Below, one piece after another: positions 19,446-30,160 of a stretch of 64,000 bases of DNA. The notes under the pieces are model-generated. The model did no database searches, was not told where the DNA came from, and saw only the letters and a list, made by a program, of their open reading frames with translations. Positions within the stretch are counted from its first letter, which is position 1; each line of letters opens with the position of its first letter. The translations under genes and the position numbers were made by a program. This stretch comes from Ahaetulla prasina (taxonomy: Eukaryota > Chordata > Lepidosauria > Squamata > Colubridae): contig NC_080546.1 in assembly GCF_028640845.1 (NCBI RefSeq), positions 83,508,257 through 83,572,256 of the forward strand, read 5' to 3'.

Positions 19446-19793
19446 GGGGGTGGGAGGGACATTTGCTCTCTCTCCCAATCATCTGGAATTTCACATATTC
19501 TCCAGGATCAGAGATAATACAAGAAGGTTTAGCCAGATCATCAGAAGGTTCCTTAGTACTCTAAGACATAACTCAAAAGATCTCAGGAATTTAAAAGCAG
19601 TCAGAGGAAATAGATTTTTCCTGACCTTGGTTTTATGGATCTCAAGCTTTAATCCTCCTTTATTTTGTTCTTCACCCTGGCTGGGTGGAACGCAGACATT
19701 CTCCTAGGAAACTCTCAACAAAACAGCATTCAACACCTCTGGTTTTCCCCCCCCTCTTTATTACCTTTTGCCTTCTTTATTCAGCGGCTAGTA

Positions 19794-20169
19794 CAGGTGT
19801 CAGCAACCTGCGGCTCTGGAGCCGCATGTGGCTCTTTTATCCCTCTGTTGTAGCTCCCTGTTGCTGGATGGCTCCACAATTGATAGGGCTTTCAGTTAGG
19901 ACAAGTAGAGGAAAAAGGATGCCGTGCTAGGAGGAGACTCTATGGTGGGGGAACTGGACTTCCAGTTGGCAGAGGAAAAAGGATGTCTTGCTAGGAGGAG
20001 ACTCTATGGTGGGGGAACTGGACTTCCAGTTGGCAGAGGAAAAAGGATGCCGTGCTAGGAGGAGACTTTATGGTGGGGGAACTGGACTTCCGGTCAGCTC
20101 CAGAATTGAATGGGGGCTTCCGGTTAGGACCCTTGTGGCTCTTTCAGTGTTTAAGGTTGCTGACCCCTG
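19794..20169. mobile_element. hAT-type MITE with 64-bp tandem units, copy 1
   Basis: Ends CAGGTGTCAGCAACCT and (reversed) CAGGGGTCAGCAACCT. Flanks GGCTAGTA and GCCTAGTA (8 bp, one mismatch). The interior holds three near-identical units of about 64 bp (GGACTTCCAGTTGGCAGAGG...). Confidence 0.85.
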
Positions 20170-20241
20170 GCCTAGTAGGCCAATTCTTTTCCCTTTCTTG
20201 TATTTTGGACAGATCTAAGGAATGAAGTAAGTTGGCACTAA

Positions 20242-20481
20242 ACGACGGAAAACAGATTAGCCACTGGAAGTTCTAACAATGAAACTAAAACTGAACTCTG
20301 GTGGACACATAACGCGAAGACAACGATCATTGAAGAAAATGTTTTGAAAAAGAAACTGAAGGCCACAGAGGAAGGGAAAATGGGGAAGCTCAACAGCATC
20401 ACTGATGGCAGAAGCCGGAGCTTCCAGAAGCTGAAAAAAACGATGTCAAATGATGCTAGTGAAATTATGCCTCATGACTGA
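20242..20481 (+). CDS. 79-codon open frame kept in both duplicates, function unknown
   Basis: Open from just after a TAA at 20239 to a TGA at 20479-20481. It has no ATG near its start; the first in-frame ATG is far inside (GKMGKLNSI). The product is basic, with KKKLKATEEGKMGK and RSRSFQKLKKT. An identical-length frame lies at 24007-24246 in the second duplicate. A polypyrimidine run and AG (TTTTGGACAG, ending about 20214) precede it and look like a splice acceptor, but every frame from that AG meets a stop before joining this one. Probably chance or a piece of an unrecognised retroposed sequence. Not supported as a host exon. Confidence 0.15.
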   Translation, partial: TTENRLATGSSNNETKTELWWTHNAKTTIIEENVLKKKLKATEEGKMGKLNSITDGRSRSFQKLKKTMSNDASEIMPHD

Positions 20482-20638
20482 ATATCTGAACAAGCTTTTG
20501 TTGTTGTTCACATCCTTCATCACTCTCAGATCATCCTGAGTTTTATTTTCCTTCACATCATCTCTGTTCTCTTCTGGACTATCAGTCTCTATGTCTTAAT
20601 CTCTCTTGCTATTTCCTATGTGGCCCTTCTTAACTTTT

Positions 20639-21055
20639 GAATAGAATAGAATAGAATAGAATAGAATAGAATAGAATAGAATAGAATTTATTTTAAATTG
20701 GCCAAGTGTGATTGGACACACAAGGAATTTGTCTTGGTGCATATGCTCTCAGTGTACATAAAAGAAAAGATACCTTCATCAAGGTACAACATTTACAACA
20801 CAATTGATAGCCAATATATCAATATAAATCATAAGGATTGCCAACAACAAAGTTACAGTCATACAGTCATAGGTGGAAAGAGATTGGTGATGGGAACGAT
20901 GAGGAGATTAATAGCAGTGCAGATTTAGTAAATAGTTTGACAGTGTTGAAGGAATTATTTGTTTAGCAGAGTGATGGCCTTCGGAGAAAAACTGTTCTTG
21001 TGTCTAGTTGTTCTGGTGTGCAGTGCTCTATAGCGTCATTTTGAGGGTAGGAGTT
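20639..21055 (-). mobile_element. ATTCT-tailed LINE 3' end, antisense
   Basis: (AATAG)n, TTTATTTTAAATTGGCCAAG, then the whole 3' UTR to GTCATTTTGAGGGTAGGAG. The tail and first bases are shared with the duplicate at 24405-24505. Confidence 0.9.
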
Positions 21056-21061
21056 GAATAG

Positions 21062-21530
21062 AATAGAATAGCTGGAAGGGACCTAGGAGGTCTTCTAGTC
21101 CAGCCCCCAGCTCAAGCAGGAGAACCTATACCATCTCAGACAAGTGTCCGTCTGGTCTCTTCTTTCAAACCTCCAGTGATGGGGCACCTATGATTTCTGA
21201 AGGGCAACTGTTCCACTGGTTAATTGTCTTCACTGTTAGGAAGTTTCTCCTTAATTCCAGGTTGCTTCTCTCTCTCTGATCAGTTTCCAACTATGGTTTC
21301 TGGTCCTGCCCTCCAATGCTTTGTAGAATAATTTGACCCCCTCTTCTTTGTGGCAGCCCCTCAAATACTGGAATACGACTAACATGTCACCCCTAATTCT
21401 TCTTTTCTCTAGACTAGTCAAACCCAAATTCGGCAGCCGTTCTTCCTAGGGTTTTGATCATCTTAGTTGCTCTTCTCTGAACTTTTTCCAAAGTCTCAAC
21501 ATCTTTTTTTGTGGGATGGTGACTGAAATT
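21062..21530 (-). mobile_element. CR1 LINE 3' end, antisense
   Basis: GAAGGGACCTAGGAGGTC, AGTGATGGGGCACCTATG, and TTGCTCTTCTCTGAAC (reverse of the ERVQRRATK codons). Decayed; no long frame. Confidence 0.85.
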
Positions 21531-21538
21531 GGTGATAC

Positions 21539-21573
21539 ACACATACACACACACATACAGACACATTTTGTGT

Positions 21574-21618
<45 letters not shown>

Positions 21619-21624
21619 TAGATT
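21539..21624. repeat. CA/TG microsatellite
   Basis: ACACAC then TGTGTG runs. Confidence 0.95.
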
Positions 21625-21950
21625 TTCATGGGTATAGGTATGTAGGTCTTGGCGTATTTGGTCTTTTCCTGTGTAAGGTTGAGAGTATCTTGGCGATGTT
21701 TCGATGAGGTCTCACTCATTATCTTCAGGCTGGTGCTTTCGGCTTCATGCTTGTGCAAGCAAAGTGTGGTCAGAGCTGCTGTCTCTCTATAAATACTGGT
21801 GGGGAATGTTGCTGTGAGTGGGTTGGTTGGCTGTGTGGTAGATGGACTGGGTGTTTGCAGATTGGTGAGACCTCGTCAAAAAGTTGCCAAGATACTCTCA
21901 ACCTTACACGGGAAAAGACCCGAATACACCAAGATCTACATATATATATA
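21625..21950. repeat. foldback repeat, with hammerhead-like core
   Basis: Left arm TAGGTCTTGGCGTATTTGG, right arm ...CGAATACACCAAGATCTA. Between the arms: TCTCTATAAATACTGGTGGG and GTTGGTTGGCTGTG. Core at 21695-21728 on the minus strand (CTGAAGA ... CATCGAAACATC). Confidence 0.7.
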
Positions 21951-21954
21951 TATA

Positions 21955-22150
21955 TTGGAAGTGTCTTGGCAACGTTTCAACGAAGTCTCATTCGTCATTG
22001 CTCATTGCTCCTAGAAGCACGAAGCTGATAACACCAGCCTGAAGATGACTGAGACTTGAATGCCTGAAGAAACGTCACCAAGACACTTCCAATTTTATGC
22101 GGGAGAAAACCTGAATAACCAAAGACCTACATACAAATACCCGCGAAAAT
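21955..22150. repeat. short foldback repeat, degenerate core
   Basis: TTGGAAGTGTCTTGGCAACG at the left and its inverse at 22074-22094. The interior matches 17080-17150, but the core is scrambled (TGACTGAGACTTGAATGCC). Confidence 0.7.
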
Positions 22151-22164
22151 CTCAGAAATATATA

Positions 22165-22505
22165 TATATATTCGTAGATTTTCACAGGTATAGGTATGTA
22201 GGTCTTGGCATATTCGGGTCTTCTCCCGTGTAAGGTTGAGAGTATCTTGGCAACGTTTTGACGAGGTCTCACCAATCTGCAAACACCCACTCCATCTACC
22301 AATCAAGATGCAACCACACAGCCAACCAACCCGCTCAAAGCAACACTCCCCACCTCCCCACCAGTATTTATAGAGAGACGGCAGCTCTGACCATGCTTTG
22401 CTCACACAAGCACGAAGCCGAAAGCACCAGCCTGAAGATGATGAGTGAGACCTCGTCAAAACATCGCCAAGATACTCTCAACCTTACACGGTAGAAGACC
22501 CAAAT
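22165..22505. repeat. foldback repeat with hammerhead-like core
   Basis: Left arm CGGGTCTTCTCCCGTG..., right arm ending TACACGGTAGAAGACCC. Right-arm core at 22432-22465: CTGAAGA, stem-loop GATGA...TCGTC, AAAAC, ATC. Near the middle is TATTTATAGAGAGACGGCAG, shared with the 4-kb and 21-kb copies. Confidence 0.75.
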
Positions 22506-22920
22506 ATGCTCTATAGTTATTAATAGAAGTTTTAAATAGGGCAACATGTATCTGAGTATTTTCCATATTGGTGCAAATAGAAAGTTGTTAAATGAAAGGA
22601 TGTTGAATATTCTAGAGAACATAACTTTTACAAAGATTTACAAGTGGTTTAAGATGTATGGTATGCATTTTTCTGTTATTTTGAAGCAAAAACAAATCTT
22701 CACAAAACTGGTGCTTATAATTGTGCTTAATGGATTGCAATTCTGTACACATCCACCTGGGACTAACTTCTATTGAACTAAATGAGAATTATTTCTGAGG
22801 TGTTATGCAAGGGATTCCACTCTTAATATAATCCATTGTGTTTATTTGTTTGTTTGCTTGCTTGCATTGTATTCAGCTTAAGATCATTCCAGGACTCTGC
22901 CTTCAAAGGCTCCAAAGTCA
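22506..22920. other. no recognised gene
   Basis: AT-rich sequence without repeat matches here. Confidence 0.4.
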
Positions 22921-23020
22921 GATTGGAAGAAAAGGAGGGAGGGAGAGAAGGAGGGATGGAGAGAGAAGGAAGGGAGGGAGGGAAGGAAGGAAGGAAAGAA
23001 GGAAGGAAGGAAGGAAGGAA

Positions 23021-23082
<62 letters not shown>
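22921..23082. repeat. GA-rich tract, (GGAA)n(GAAA)n
   Basis: Counterpart of 18900-19052, but with the end converted to GAAA units. Confidence 0.95.
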
Positions 23083-23349
23083 AGCAGATTAATTTAAGCA
23101 CTCTGGCTCATTTTTCTCTCTTGGCTTCCTTGGTTACATGGATCAGGAGCTCCATTAAAAGGAAGCAATGGGAGGACATGCATTGGAAAATGCTTCTAGT
23201 TATTTCATTGATTATTAGGGTTTTTTCATCCCATGGCATGTAAGTCTCTGCATGAGTACACTACGCCCATTTGGAAGTTCATCCTTGAGCCTCTTAAACC
23301 ATGACTTCCCAAGAAGAGAGGGGAGAGAGAGGGGAGAGAGGACAGAAAG

Positions 23350-23531
23350 AGGAGGAGGAGGAGGAGGAGGAGGAGGAGGAGGAGGAGGAGGGGGAGGAGG
23401 AGGAGGAGGAGGAGGAGGAGGAGAAGAAGAAGAAGAAGAAGAAGAAGAAGAAGAAGAAGAAGAAGAAGAAGAAGAAGAAGAAGAAGAAGAAGAAGAAGAA
23501 GAAGAAGAAGAAGAAGAAGAAGAGGAGGAGA
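23350..23531. repeat. (GGA)n(GAA)n triplet array
   Basis: Longer GGA part than the counterpart at 19321. Confidence 0.95.
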
Positions 23532-23622
23532 GAGAGAGAGAAGGGGGTGGGAGGGACATCTGGAATTTCTGGTTTTTTTCCCCTCTTTATTACCTTTTGC
23601 CTTCTTTATTCAGCGGCTAGTA

Positions 23623-23934
23623 CAGGAGTCAGCAACCTGCGGCTCTGGAGCCGTGTGTGGCTCTTTTATCCCTCTGTTGTAGCTCCCTGTTGCTGGATGG
23701 CTCCACAATTGATCGGGCTTTCAGTTAGGACAGGTAGAGGAGAAAGGACGCCGTGCTAGGAGGAGACTCTATGGTGGGGGAACTGGACTTCCAGTTGGCA
23801 GAGGAAAAAGGATGCCGTGCTAGGAGGAGACTTTATGGTGGGGGAACTGGACTTCCGGTCAGCTCCAGAATTGAATGGGGGCTTCCGGTTAGGACCCTTG
23901 TGGCTCTTTCAGTGTTTAAGGTTGCTGACCCCTG
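23623..23934. mobile_element. hAT-type MITE with 64-bp tandem units, copy 2
   Basis: Same element as 19794-20169, with two instead of three internal 64-bp units, and the same flanks (GGCTAGTA / GCCTAGTA). Confidence 0.85.
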
Positions 23935-24006
23935 GCCTAGTAGGCCAATTCTTTTCCCTTTCTTGTATTTTGGACAGATCTAAGGAATGAAGTAAGTTGG
24001 CACTAA

Positions 24007-24246
24007 ACGACGGAAAACAGATTAGCCACTGGAAGTTCTAACAATGAAACTAAAACTGAACTCTGGTGGACACATAACGCGAAGACAACGATCATTGAAG
24101 AAAATGTTTTGAAAAAGAAACTGAAGGCCACAGAGGAAGGGAAAATGGGGAAGCTCAACAGCATCACTGATGGCAGAAGCCGGAGCTTCCAGAAGCTGAA
24201 AAAAACGATGTCAAATGATGCTAGTGAAATTATGCCTCATGACTGA
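24007..24246 (+). CDS. 79-codon open frame, duplicate of 20242-20481
   Basis: Same frame, length and stop as the copy at 20242. I saw no indel between the copies across it. The duplication may simply be too recent to have broken it, so the open frame is weak evidence of function. Confidence 0.15.
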   Translation, partial: TTENRLATGSSNNETKTELWWTHNAKTTIIEENVLKKKLKATEEGKMGKLNSITDGRSRSFQKLKKTMSNDASEIMPHD

Positions 24247-24404
24247 ATATCTGAACAAGCTTTTGTTGTTGTTCACATCCTTCCTCACTCTCAGATCATC
24301 CTGAGTTTTATTTTCCTTCACATCATCTCTGTTCTCTTCTGGACTATCAGTCTCTTATGTCTTAATCTCTCTTGCTATTTCCTATGTGGCCCTTCTTAAC
24401 TTTT

Positions 24405-24490
24405 GAATAGAATAGAATAGAATAGAATAGAATAGAATAGAATAGAATAGAATAGAATAGAATAGAATAGAATAGAATAGAATAGAATTT
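24405..24490. repeat. (AATAG)n array
   Basis: About 17 units, versus about 9-10 in copy 1 (20639-20687). Joined to L2 sequence through a shared GGCCA. Confidence 0.95.
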
Positions 24491-24504
24491 ATTTTAAATT
24501 GGCC

Positions 24505-26729
24505 ATCTCACCCAGTGGCTTCATATAGATGTTGAACAGGAGGGGTGAGAGAATTGATCCCTGCGGCACCCCACACATGAGGCACCTCGGAGTCAATCTC
24601 TGCCCCCCTGTCAACACTGTCTGCATCCGGTCAGAGAGGTAGGAGGAGAACCACCAATAAACGGTGCCTCCCACTCCCAATCCCTCCAACCGGTGCAGCA
24701 GGATACCATGGTCGATGGTATCAAAAGCCGCTGAGAGGTCTAATAGGACCAGGGCAGAGGAATAACCCTTATCCCTGGCCCTCCAGAGATCATCCACCAA
24801 CGCGACCAAAGCTGTCTCCGTACTGTATCCGGGCCGAAAGCCGGACTGGAACGGGTCTAGATAGACAGTTTCATCCAGGTACTGGGGTAGCTGACATGCC
24901 ACCGCACTCTCTACAACCTTCGCCGTGAAGCGAAGATTGGAGACTGGGCGGTAATTTCCTAAAACAGCTGGGTCCAGGGAAGGCTTCTTGAGGAGAGGTC
25001 TCACCACCGCCTCTTTCAAGGCAGCGGGAAAGACCCCCTCCCGCAAAGAAGCATTTGTAATCCCCCGGAGCCAGCCTCGTGTCACCTCCTGCGTGGCCAG
25101 CACCAACCAGGAGGGGCACGGATCCAGTAAACATGTGGTGGCATTCAACCTACCCAGCAACCTGTCCATGTCCTCGGGAGTCACAGGGTCAAAGTTATCC
25201 CAAACCACCTCAACAAGACGGGTCTCGGAACTCTCGCCTGGATCTACCCAATTTTGATCCAATCCGTCCCAAAGCTGAACGATTTTATCGTATAGATAAC
25301 CGTTAAACTCTTCGGCACGCCCTTGTAAGGGGTCCTCCCACCCCTCCTGTTGAAGGAGAGAGCGGGTCACCCAAAACAGGGCGGCCAGGTGGTTATCTGC
25401 TGACGCAATGAGGGAGGAAACGTAGGAGCGTTTCGCATCCCTCAATGCCACTAGGTAGGTCCTGCTATAGGACCTAACTAGTGTCCGGTCAGCCTCAGAA
25501 CGGCTGGATCTCCAGACACTCTCTAGGCATCTTCTCCGGCATTTCATCTCCCTCAGCTCCTCGGAAAACCAAGGGGCTGGTTGAGACCAATGCCGGGTCA
25601 GAGGCCGCAAAGGCACAACACGGTCCAAAGCTCCAGCCGCGGCCTGTTCCCAGGCCGCGACTAGTTCTTCAGTCGTGTCGTGGGCCAGATTCTCGGGAAA
25701 CGGCCCAAGCTCCTTCAGGAACCTCTCTGGGTCCATCAGGCGCCTGGGACGGAACCAACACATTGGTTCCGTCTCCCTGCGGTGGTGGGTAGAGGTCAGA
25801 AAGTCCAGACGAAGGAGAAAATGATCTGACCATGACAAAGGTTCGACAACTAAATCTTTTAAAACCAGATCATTCAACCACTGGCCAGAGATAAAAATCA
25901 AGTCTAGGGTGCCTCCCCCGAAATGGGTAGGGCCGTCAATTAATTGAATCAGGTCCATGGCCATCACGGAAGCCATGAACTCCCGAGCCGCCGAGGATGC
26001 CGCGCCGGTTGATGGCAGATTGAAATCCCCCATGACCAACAATCTAGGGGTTTCAACCGCCAACCCGGCCAGCAACTCCAACAGCTCGGGCAGGGCTGTT
26101 GTCACGCAGCAAGGAGCCAGGTACGTGATCAGCAAGCCCACCTGAGTCCTATGACCCCACTTCACGTAGAGGGATTCACACCCAGCTATCTGAGGCACAG
26201 TGGTCTCCCTCGGCTCAAGACTCTCCTTAATAATAACCGCCACCCCACCACCCCTACCCTGGGCCCTCGGCTGATGGAATGCTCGGAAACCTGGTGGGCA
26301 CATCTCCACTAGGGGAACCCCCCCTTCGTTGCCCAACCAGGTTTCCGTAATGCCCATAATGTCCGCGGTCCCTTCCTGAATTAGATCTGAAATCAGGGGG
26401 GCTTTGTTAACCATGGACCTAGCATTACATAACATCAGCCGAAGGCTCAAGTCCCGAGTACTCTGGCCACTCGGGGAACGGGAAAATCCTGGGGGGCCGG
26501 AGCACGCAATCGCTCTTAAACAGCAAGAGCGAACCCCCGAAACCTGATGTGGCCCCCCCATTCCGTCATATCTGCCTCTCCCACTTACCGTATTGATAAC
26601 TCGACCCTGATAAGCTGGAACGAAACCCTCCCCCGCCACCTTCGGACCTGTTAAATTACCGCCGCGAACACATGTTGGACTTAGCACCCTCCCTGACTGG
26701 TTTCCCCCCCCACCCATCCACCCCCCCAA
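24505..26729 (-). CDS. L2-clade LINE ORF2: endonuclease and N-terminal half of reverse transcriptase
   Basis: 746 codons open on the minus strand, about 740 of them from the LINE. ORF2 of L2/CR1-group LINEs nicks the target DNA and copies the element RNA there. Seen: an APE-type endonuclease with ITETW at about residues 127-131, MGDFN at 233-237 and SDHF at 301-304, i.e. all key motifs. A linker follows; reverse transcriptase starts near residue 570 with [46 protein letters not shown] (663-675, first catalytic Asp) and [10 protein letters not shown] (720-729). The frame leaves the LINE after [10 protein letters not shown], so the YADD box, thumb and 3' end are missing: the element is cut where the segmental duplication starts. 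FNIYM-PLG is typical of the L2 clade. The start is uncertain; similarity to an endonuclease begins near residue 97. Unbroken frame suggests a young copy, but it cannot move by itself. Confidence 0.9.
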
Positions 26730-27720
26730 CCCAGACCCGTCAATTTCCCTCTCCCCCTTAAAATTCCCATTAAAACTCCCCCTTAAAAAACGATTAAAAC
26801 AGTTTGTTAAAAATCCCCTAAGCCTCCTAGATTTAGCATGCCAACTCTCGGGGTTCCAAAACCCGTCCTCAAGATGGGCCCTTGATAGTGTGGAGGGCCA
26901 AACCTTTGAGAGAGGGGAATCTCACAGGGCAAGAAGGTCCGCAGTTGAAAATCTCCGCATAACAAAAAGTACGGTACGGTTAGCAGCCCATCCAGGCCAG
27001 TCAAGATGTCACTACAGCAGAACTAGGTTCCCCGGCTGGCAAGATAGACCGTGGACTTCCGGGACTCCATGGGGCCGTTACTCTATCACCAAACCCAAAC
27101 AGCCACCACTTGCCTCAGGTCCAGATGAAACCAGCCCTCTCCTCTGAGCCAGTCCATTCGGCCTTGATGTTAAAAGTCGATATGGACCTTGATGTGAAAA
27201 AGTCGATATGGGCCAGGGACTCCATACCAGGCAACCAAAGAAACCAAAGGTCGGGGGTCCTGGCCAAAATCCAGCCATGGAAAGGCCAACGTCGCTGCCC
27301 TCGCCACCGACAAAGTCCATTACCGACGATGCCGACACCGATGTCAATACCTCCCCCAAAGGCAGGGCCAGGAAGAGGGCCCGAACCTGCCTCGAGCACA
27401 CTCTTTGGCAGGTCCCACCCTCAGATTGCCTCCTCCAAACAACCTTCTCCAGCTCTTCAGGCCTAGCCTTAGTGAGGGCCTTGACCATCCAGAATAAACC
27501 CATCAGGTGAAAAGGCTGTCGCGTCGCCGCCGGCCGGAACTCCAAGCCATCACCGCTGCTGCCGCCGCCATCTTTGGCCATCCTGGGCCGAACTGCAGAG
27601 GGTCTGAAAAAGGGCCAGCCTCGCCTCCAACTCCCTCTTCAACGGGCCGGGCCCTCCAGATAACTCGTTCGACCCTCTGCCTTTGAGCCAGTCCCTTTCT
27701 CTAAACCTTAAGAAGAAGAC
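26730..27720 (-). mobile_element. 5' region of the same L2 LINE (5' UTR / possible ORF1)
   Basis: GC-rich, continuous with the ORF2 region and unlike the AT-rich flanks. Minus-strand frames such as 27581-27078 begin ATGGCCAAAGATGGCGGCGG; there is no recognisable ORF1 motif such as an esterase or RRM. Two near-identical GTCGATATGG phrases at 27176 and 27201 mark a small internal duplication. The left end near 27720 is judged by composition only. Confidence 0.5.
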
Positions 27721-28423
27721 AATAACAAGCCACTTCCCAAAAAATCTTTGCCAAGACTTGAGTGGAACACACACCCGCATGCATGCACGCACACACACAC
27801 ACAAAGTCCTAGTGGTTTTTCATCCAAGTATTAAATATGTCCAACCCTGAACAATTATTTTTTTTGAACAGCCAAGATTAGCCAGTTACTACTGAGAGCT
27901 GAAACAGGAATTTTTTAAACATGTGACTATTGATAACTTTGTATGCCTTATAAAAAAATACAACACTCACTCACACAAAAAACAAAAAGCCTTAATTCCC
28001 AATGTTTTTATTATTCGTACTTTTATTATTCGTACAATGTTTAGGTTAAAGTATGAGCTATTCTTTCCCAAAATCATATTCCCTTTTTAAAAATCAATTT
28101 TTGCATTTATGTTTCAATTACAAGCTGACATAGAGTGTCGCTGAAGTGGGTGGAAGAGCAGTTAATACAAATGAGAGGAGGATATAAGTGCAATTGCCGA
28201 AAAACTTGGCTTAATTAATGTAGCAATATTAAAATCTATTCTTTATGTGCAAGCCGCATGAAGGATGTTGGACTGTTTTTGGCGTGACAATCATTCTTTT
28301 AATGTATGTGCAAAAGTGGGTCTTACTTGCCTGTCTGGTTCAGTTCAAGGCTATGCCTGGGATAAAAGAGGACTTGACAATATTTTTGTGCTGGCAACAC
28401 CTCTTCTATATAACAAAAAAGAA
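27721..28423. other. no recognised gene
   Basis: AT-rich; short (CA)n near 27790. No matches to other repeats here. Confidence 0.4.
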
Positions 28424-28686
28424 AGAAGGGAAGAAGAAAGAGAAAGGAAGAAAGATAGAAAGAAAGAAGGGAGGGAGGGAGGAGGAAAGGAGGGAGGGAC
28501 AGGGGAAGGAGGGAAGGAAGGAGGTAGGAGGGAGGGCAAGAGGAAGGAAGGAAGGAGGAAAGGAGGAAAGGAGGGGGAAGGAGGGTGGGAAGAGGAGAGG
28601 AGGAAAGGAGGGAGGGATAGGGAAGGAGGGAAGTAGGGAGGGAGGAAGGAGGAAAGGAGGGAGGAAGGAAGGAGGGAGGCCTCCTA
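28424..28686. repeat. GA-rich tract
   Basis: GGAA/GGGA/GAAA mixtures. All ORFs on both strands are artefacts. Confidence 0.95.
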
Positions 28687-28689
28687 GAC

Positions 28690-28960
28690 CCAGAACAGGG
28701 CATGAGGGATGCTGCACGGCCCCCTCGTGGCTTGTTTTCACTTAGAGGAGGCTGTAGGGAGGCCTACTAAGCCCAAAACAAGCCGCAGGGATGGGCGGTG
28801 CATCCCCTCCCCCTCCCCCCGTGGCCCGTTTTTGCTCCCAGGAGGGTGCAGGAGATTGAGTGTTGCCTGTCACTCCCCCTGGCCACGCCCACCATGGCCA
28901 CACCCTCCCAGCTGATCATTAGGGCAGAGAACAGGCTGTTAAATTATTTGAATCCCACCC
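28690..28960. mobile_element. hAT-type MITE fragment
   Basis: The right end AGAACAGGCTGTTAAATTAT...GAATCCCACC matches the ends at 53085-53104 and 53568. The left end is not identifiable next to the GA tract. Confidence 0.5.
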
Positions 28961-29307
28961 GTGGTCTTAGAGAATTGGTCTGGAACAAATGGAACTAGAT
29001 GAAAGAAAAATTCATGTAAGTCCTGACTTTGCCGGGACATCGGAACGATCAACCTGCAGGATCAAGAAAGTCTAGCTCTGAAATCAGGGAAGACAATACA
29101 ATTCACTCTGCTGACGAACATTACTGGCGGCGTTTAATACATTTCTTTATATCTGCAGAAGTGTTCAGCTGTCCTGCCTGAATTCATTTTCACCCAACTC
29201 CTGTTAGATGACCTGACTGAACTCCAAAGGACCATCCTTCCATTTGATATTCATGGATCAAATGTGCAATCCTGGTTAGGTTATTTCGAGTTAGTTGTAA
29301 ACCTGTA

Positions 29308-29476
29308 AACCTGCAATCCTTATGATTTATATTGATATATTGATCATCAATTGTGTTGTAAATGTTGTACCTTGATGAACGTATCTTTTCTTTTATGTAC
29401 ACTGAGAGCATATGCACCAAGACAAATTCCTTGTGTGTCCAATCACACTTGGCCAATAAAATTCTATTCTATTCTA
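29308..29476 (+). mobile_element. ATTCT-tailed LINE 3' end with a minimal tail
   Basis: Starts CTGCAATCCTTATGATTTAT, ends TTGGCCAATAAAATTCTATT with only about three ATTCT units, so the pentamer can be very short on a full 3' end. Confidence 0.9.
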
Positions 29477-30160
29477 AATGAACCATGGTGATAATGGGGA
29501 GTAGGACTTTACACCGAGAGTAGTTTAGTTTTGAACCTGAAAATGACACCTGATACGTATTTAAAAGGCCAAAGTCTAGGATACAAGTGGATAATTTTTA
29601 AAAGGCATAATAACACGCGAATTCTGAGGTAAATCAAAGTATTGGCAGAATTTTCCAGAAATTGTTTTGACCTAGCTAAATGCAATAAGTATTGAAATTG
29701 GCCTTATGTTCTTTATTCTTCAAAATCCAGCTATTTTCCCCTATCAGAAAAGACATTTATTTTGAACTTGATCCTATGTAAAGAAAATGCCAGTCTTTCT
29801 TAAGACCCTCTCTCTCTTTCTCCTTTTTTTTTTTTTTTTTGGGCAGCCTTCAAGGTTCAGGTCAGTTATTTCAGTTTCTGCTGGACCAAGTTGGGAAAAG
29901 TAATTAGCAGATAATAAAAATGCACAATTAATCTCAACATGATCATACTTAGTAAACAGCGAACGTTTAAGCACAGCCTGGGACGAAGATTGCCAATGCA
30001 TTTGCAATTAACATCAGACCTTCGGTTCATGTAATGTCAAATGTGTAATGAATGTCTTGCTTTAAGAAATTGCTTTGGGGCAATAGCTTTAGTTTACACA
30101 CACACGTATACACACACACACATGCATATTCACACAAGCCCAGGACTGAAGCAGACTTAG
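29477..30160. other. no recognised gene
   Basis: AT-rich, with a T run at 29823-29840 and a short CA stretch at 30098-30123. Confidence 0.4.

Larger units (their letters stand above)
18926..20704 (+). repeat. segmental duplication, copy 1
   Basis: Direct near-identical repeat of 22948-24505, from GAAGGAGGGATGGAGAGAGA through the (AATAG)n array to TTTATTTTAAATTGGCCA. Contains about 230 bp (CTCTCTCCCAATCATC... to CAACACCTCTGG) missing from copy 2, and one more internal 64-bp unit. Confidence 0.95.
22948..24505 (+). repeat. segmental duplication, copy 2
   Basis: See copy 1 at 18926. Copy 2 ends at AAATTGGCCA, where L2 sequence begins; copy 1 continues through the LINE 3' UTR. Contains the hAT MITE at 23623-23934. 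Confidence 0.95.

Noticed and set aside
19188..19494. Poly-Glu, poly-Lys and poly-Ser proteins at 19.2-19.5 and 23.2-23.6 kb
   Set aside because: All are translations of GAA/GGA triplet arrays in different frames.
20200..20481. Coding exon with splice acceptor
   Set aside because: From the AG near 20214 every frame stops before joining the 79-codon frame.
24489..26729. 746-codon ORF as a host gene
   Set aside because: The endonuclease and reverse-transcriptase motifs and the second copy at 35-38 kb identify it as a LINE.
27078..27581. 167-codon minus-strand ORF as L2 ORF1
   Set aside because: Position fits, but I see no ORF1 domain and frames on both strands are open in this GC-rich stretch; kept only as the L2 5' region.
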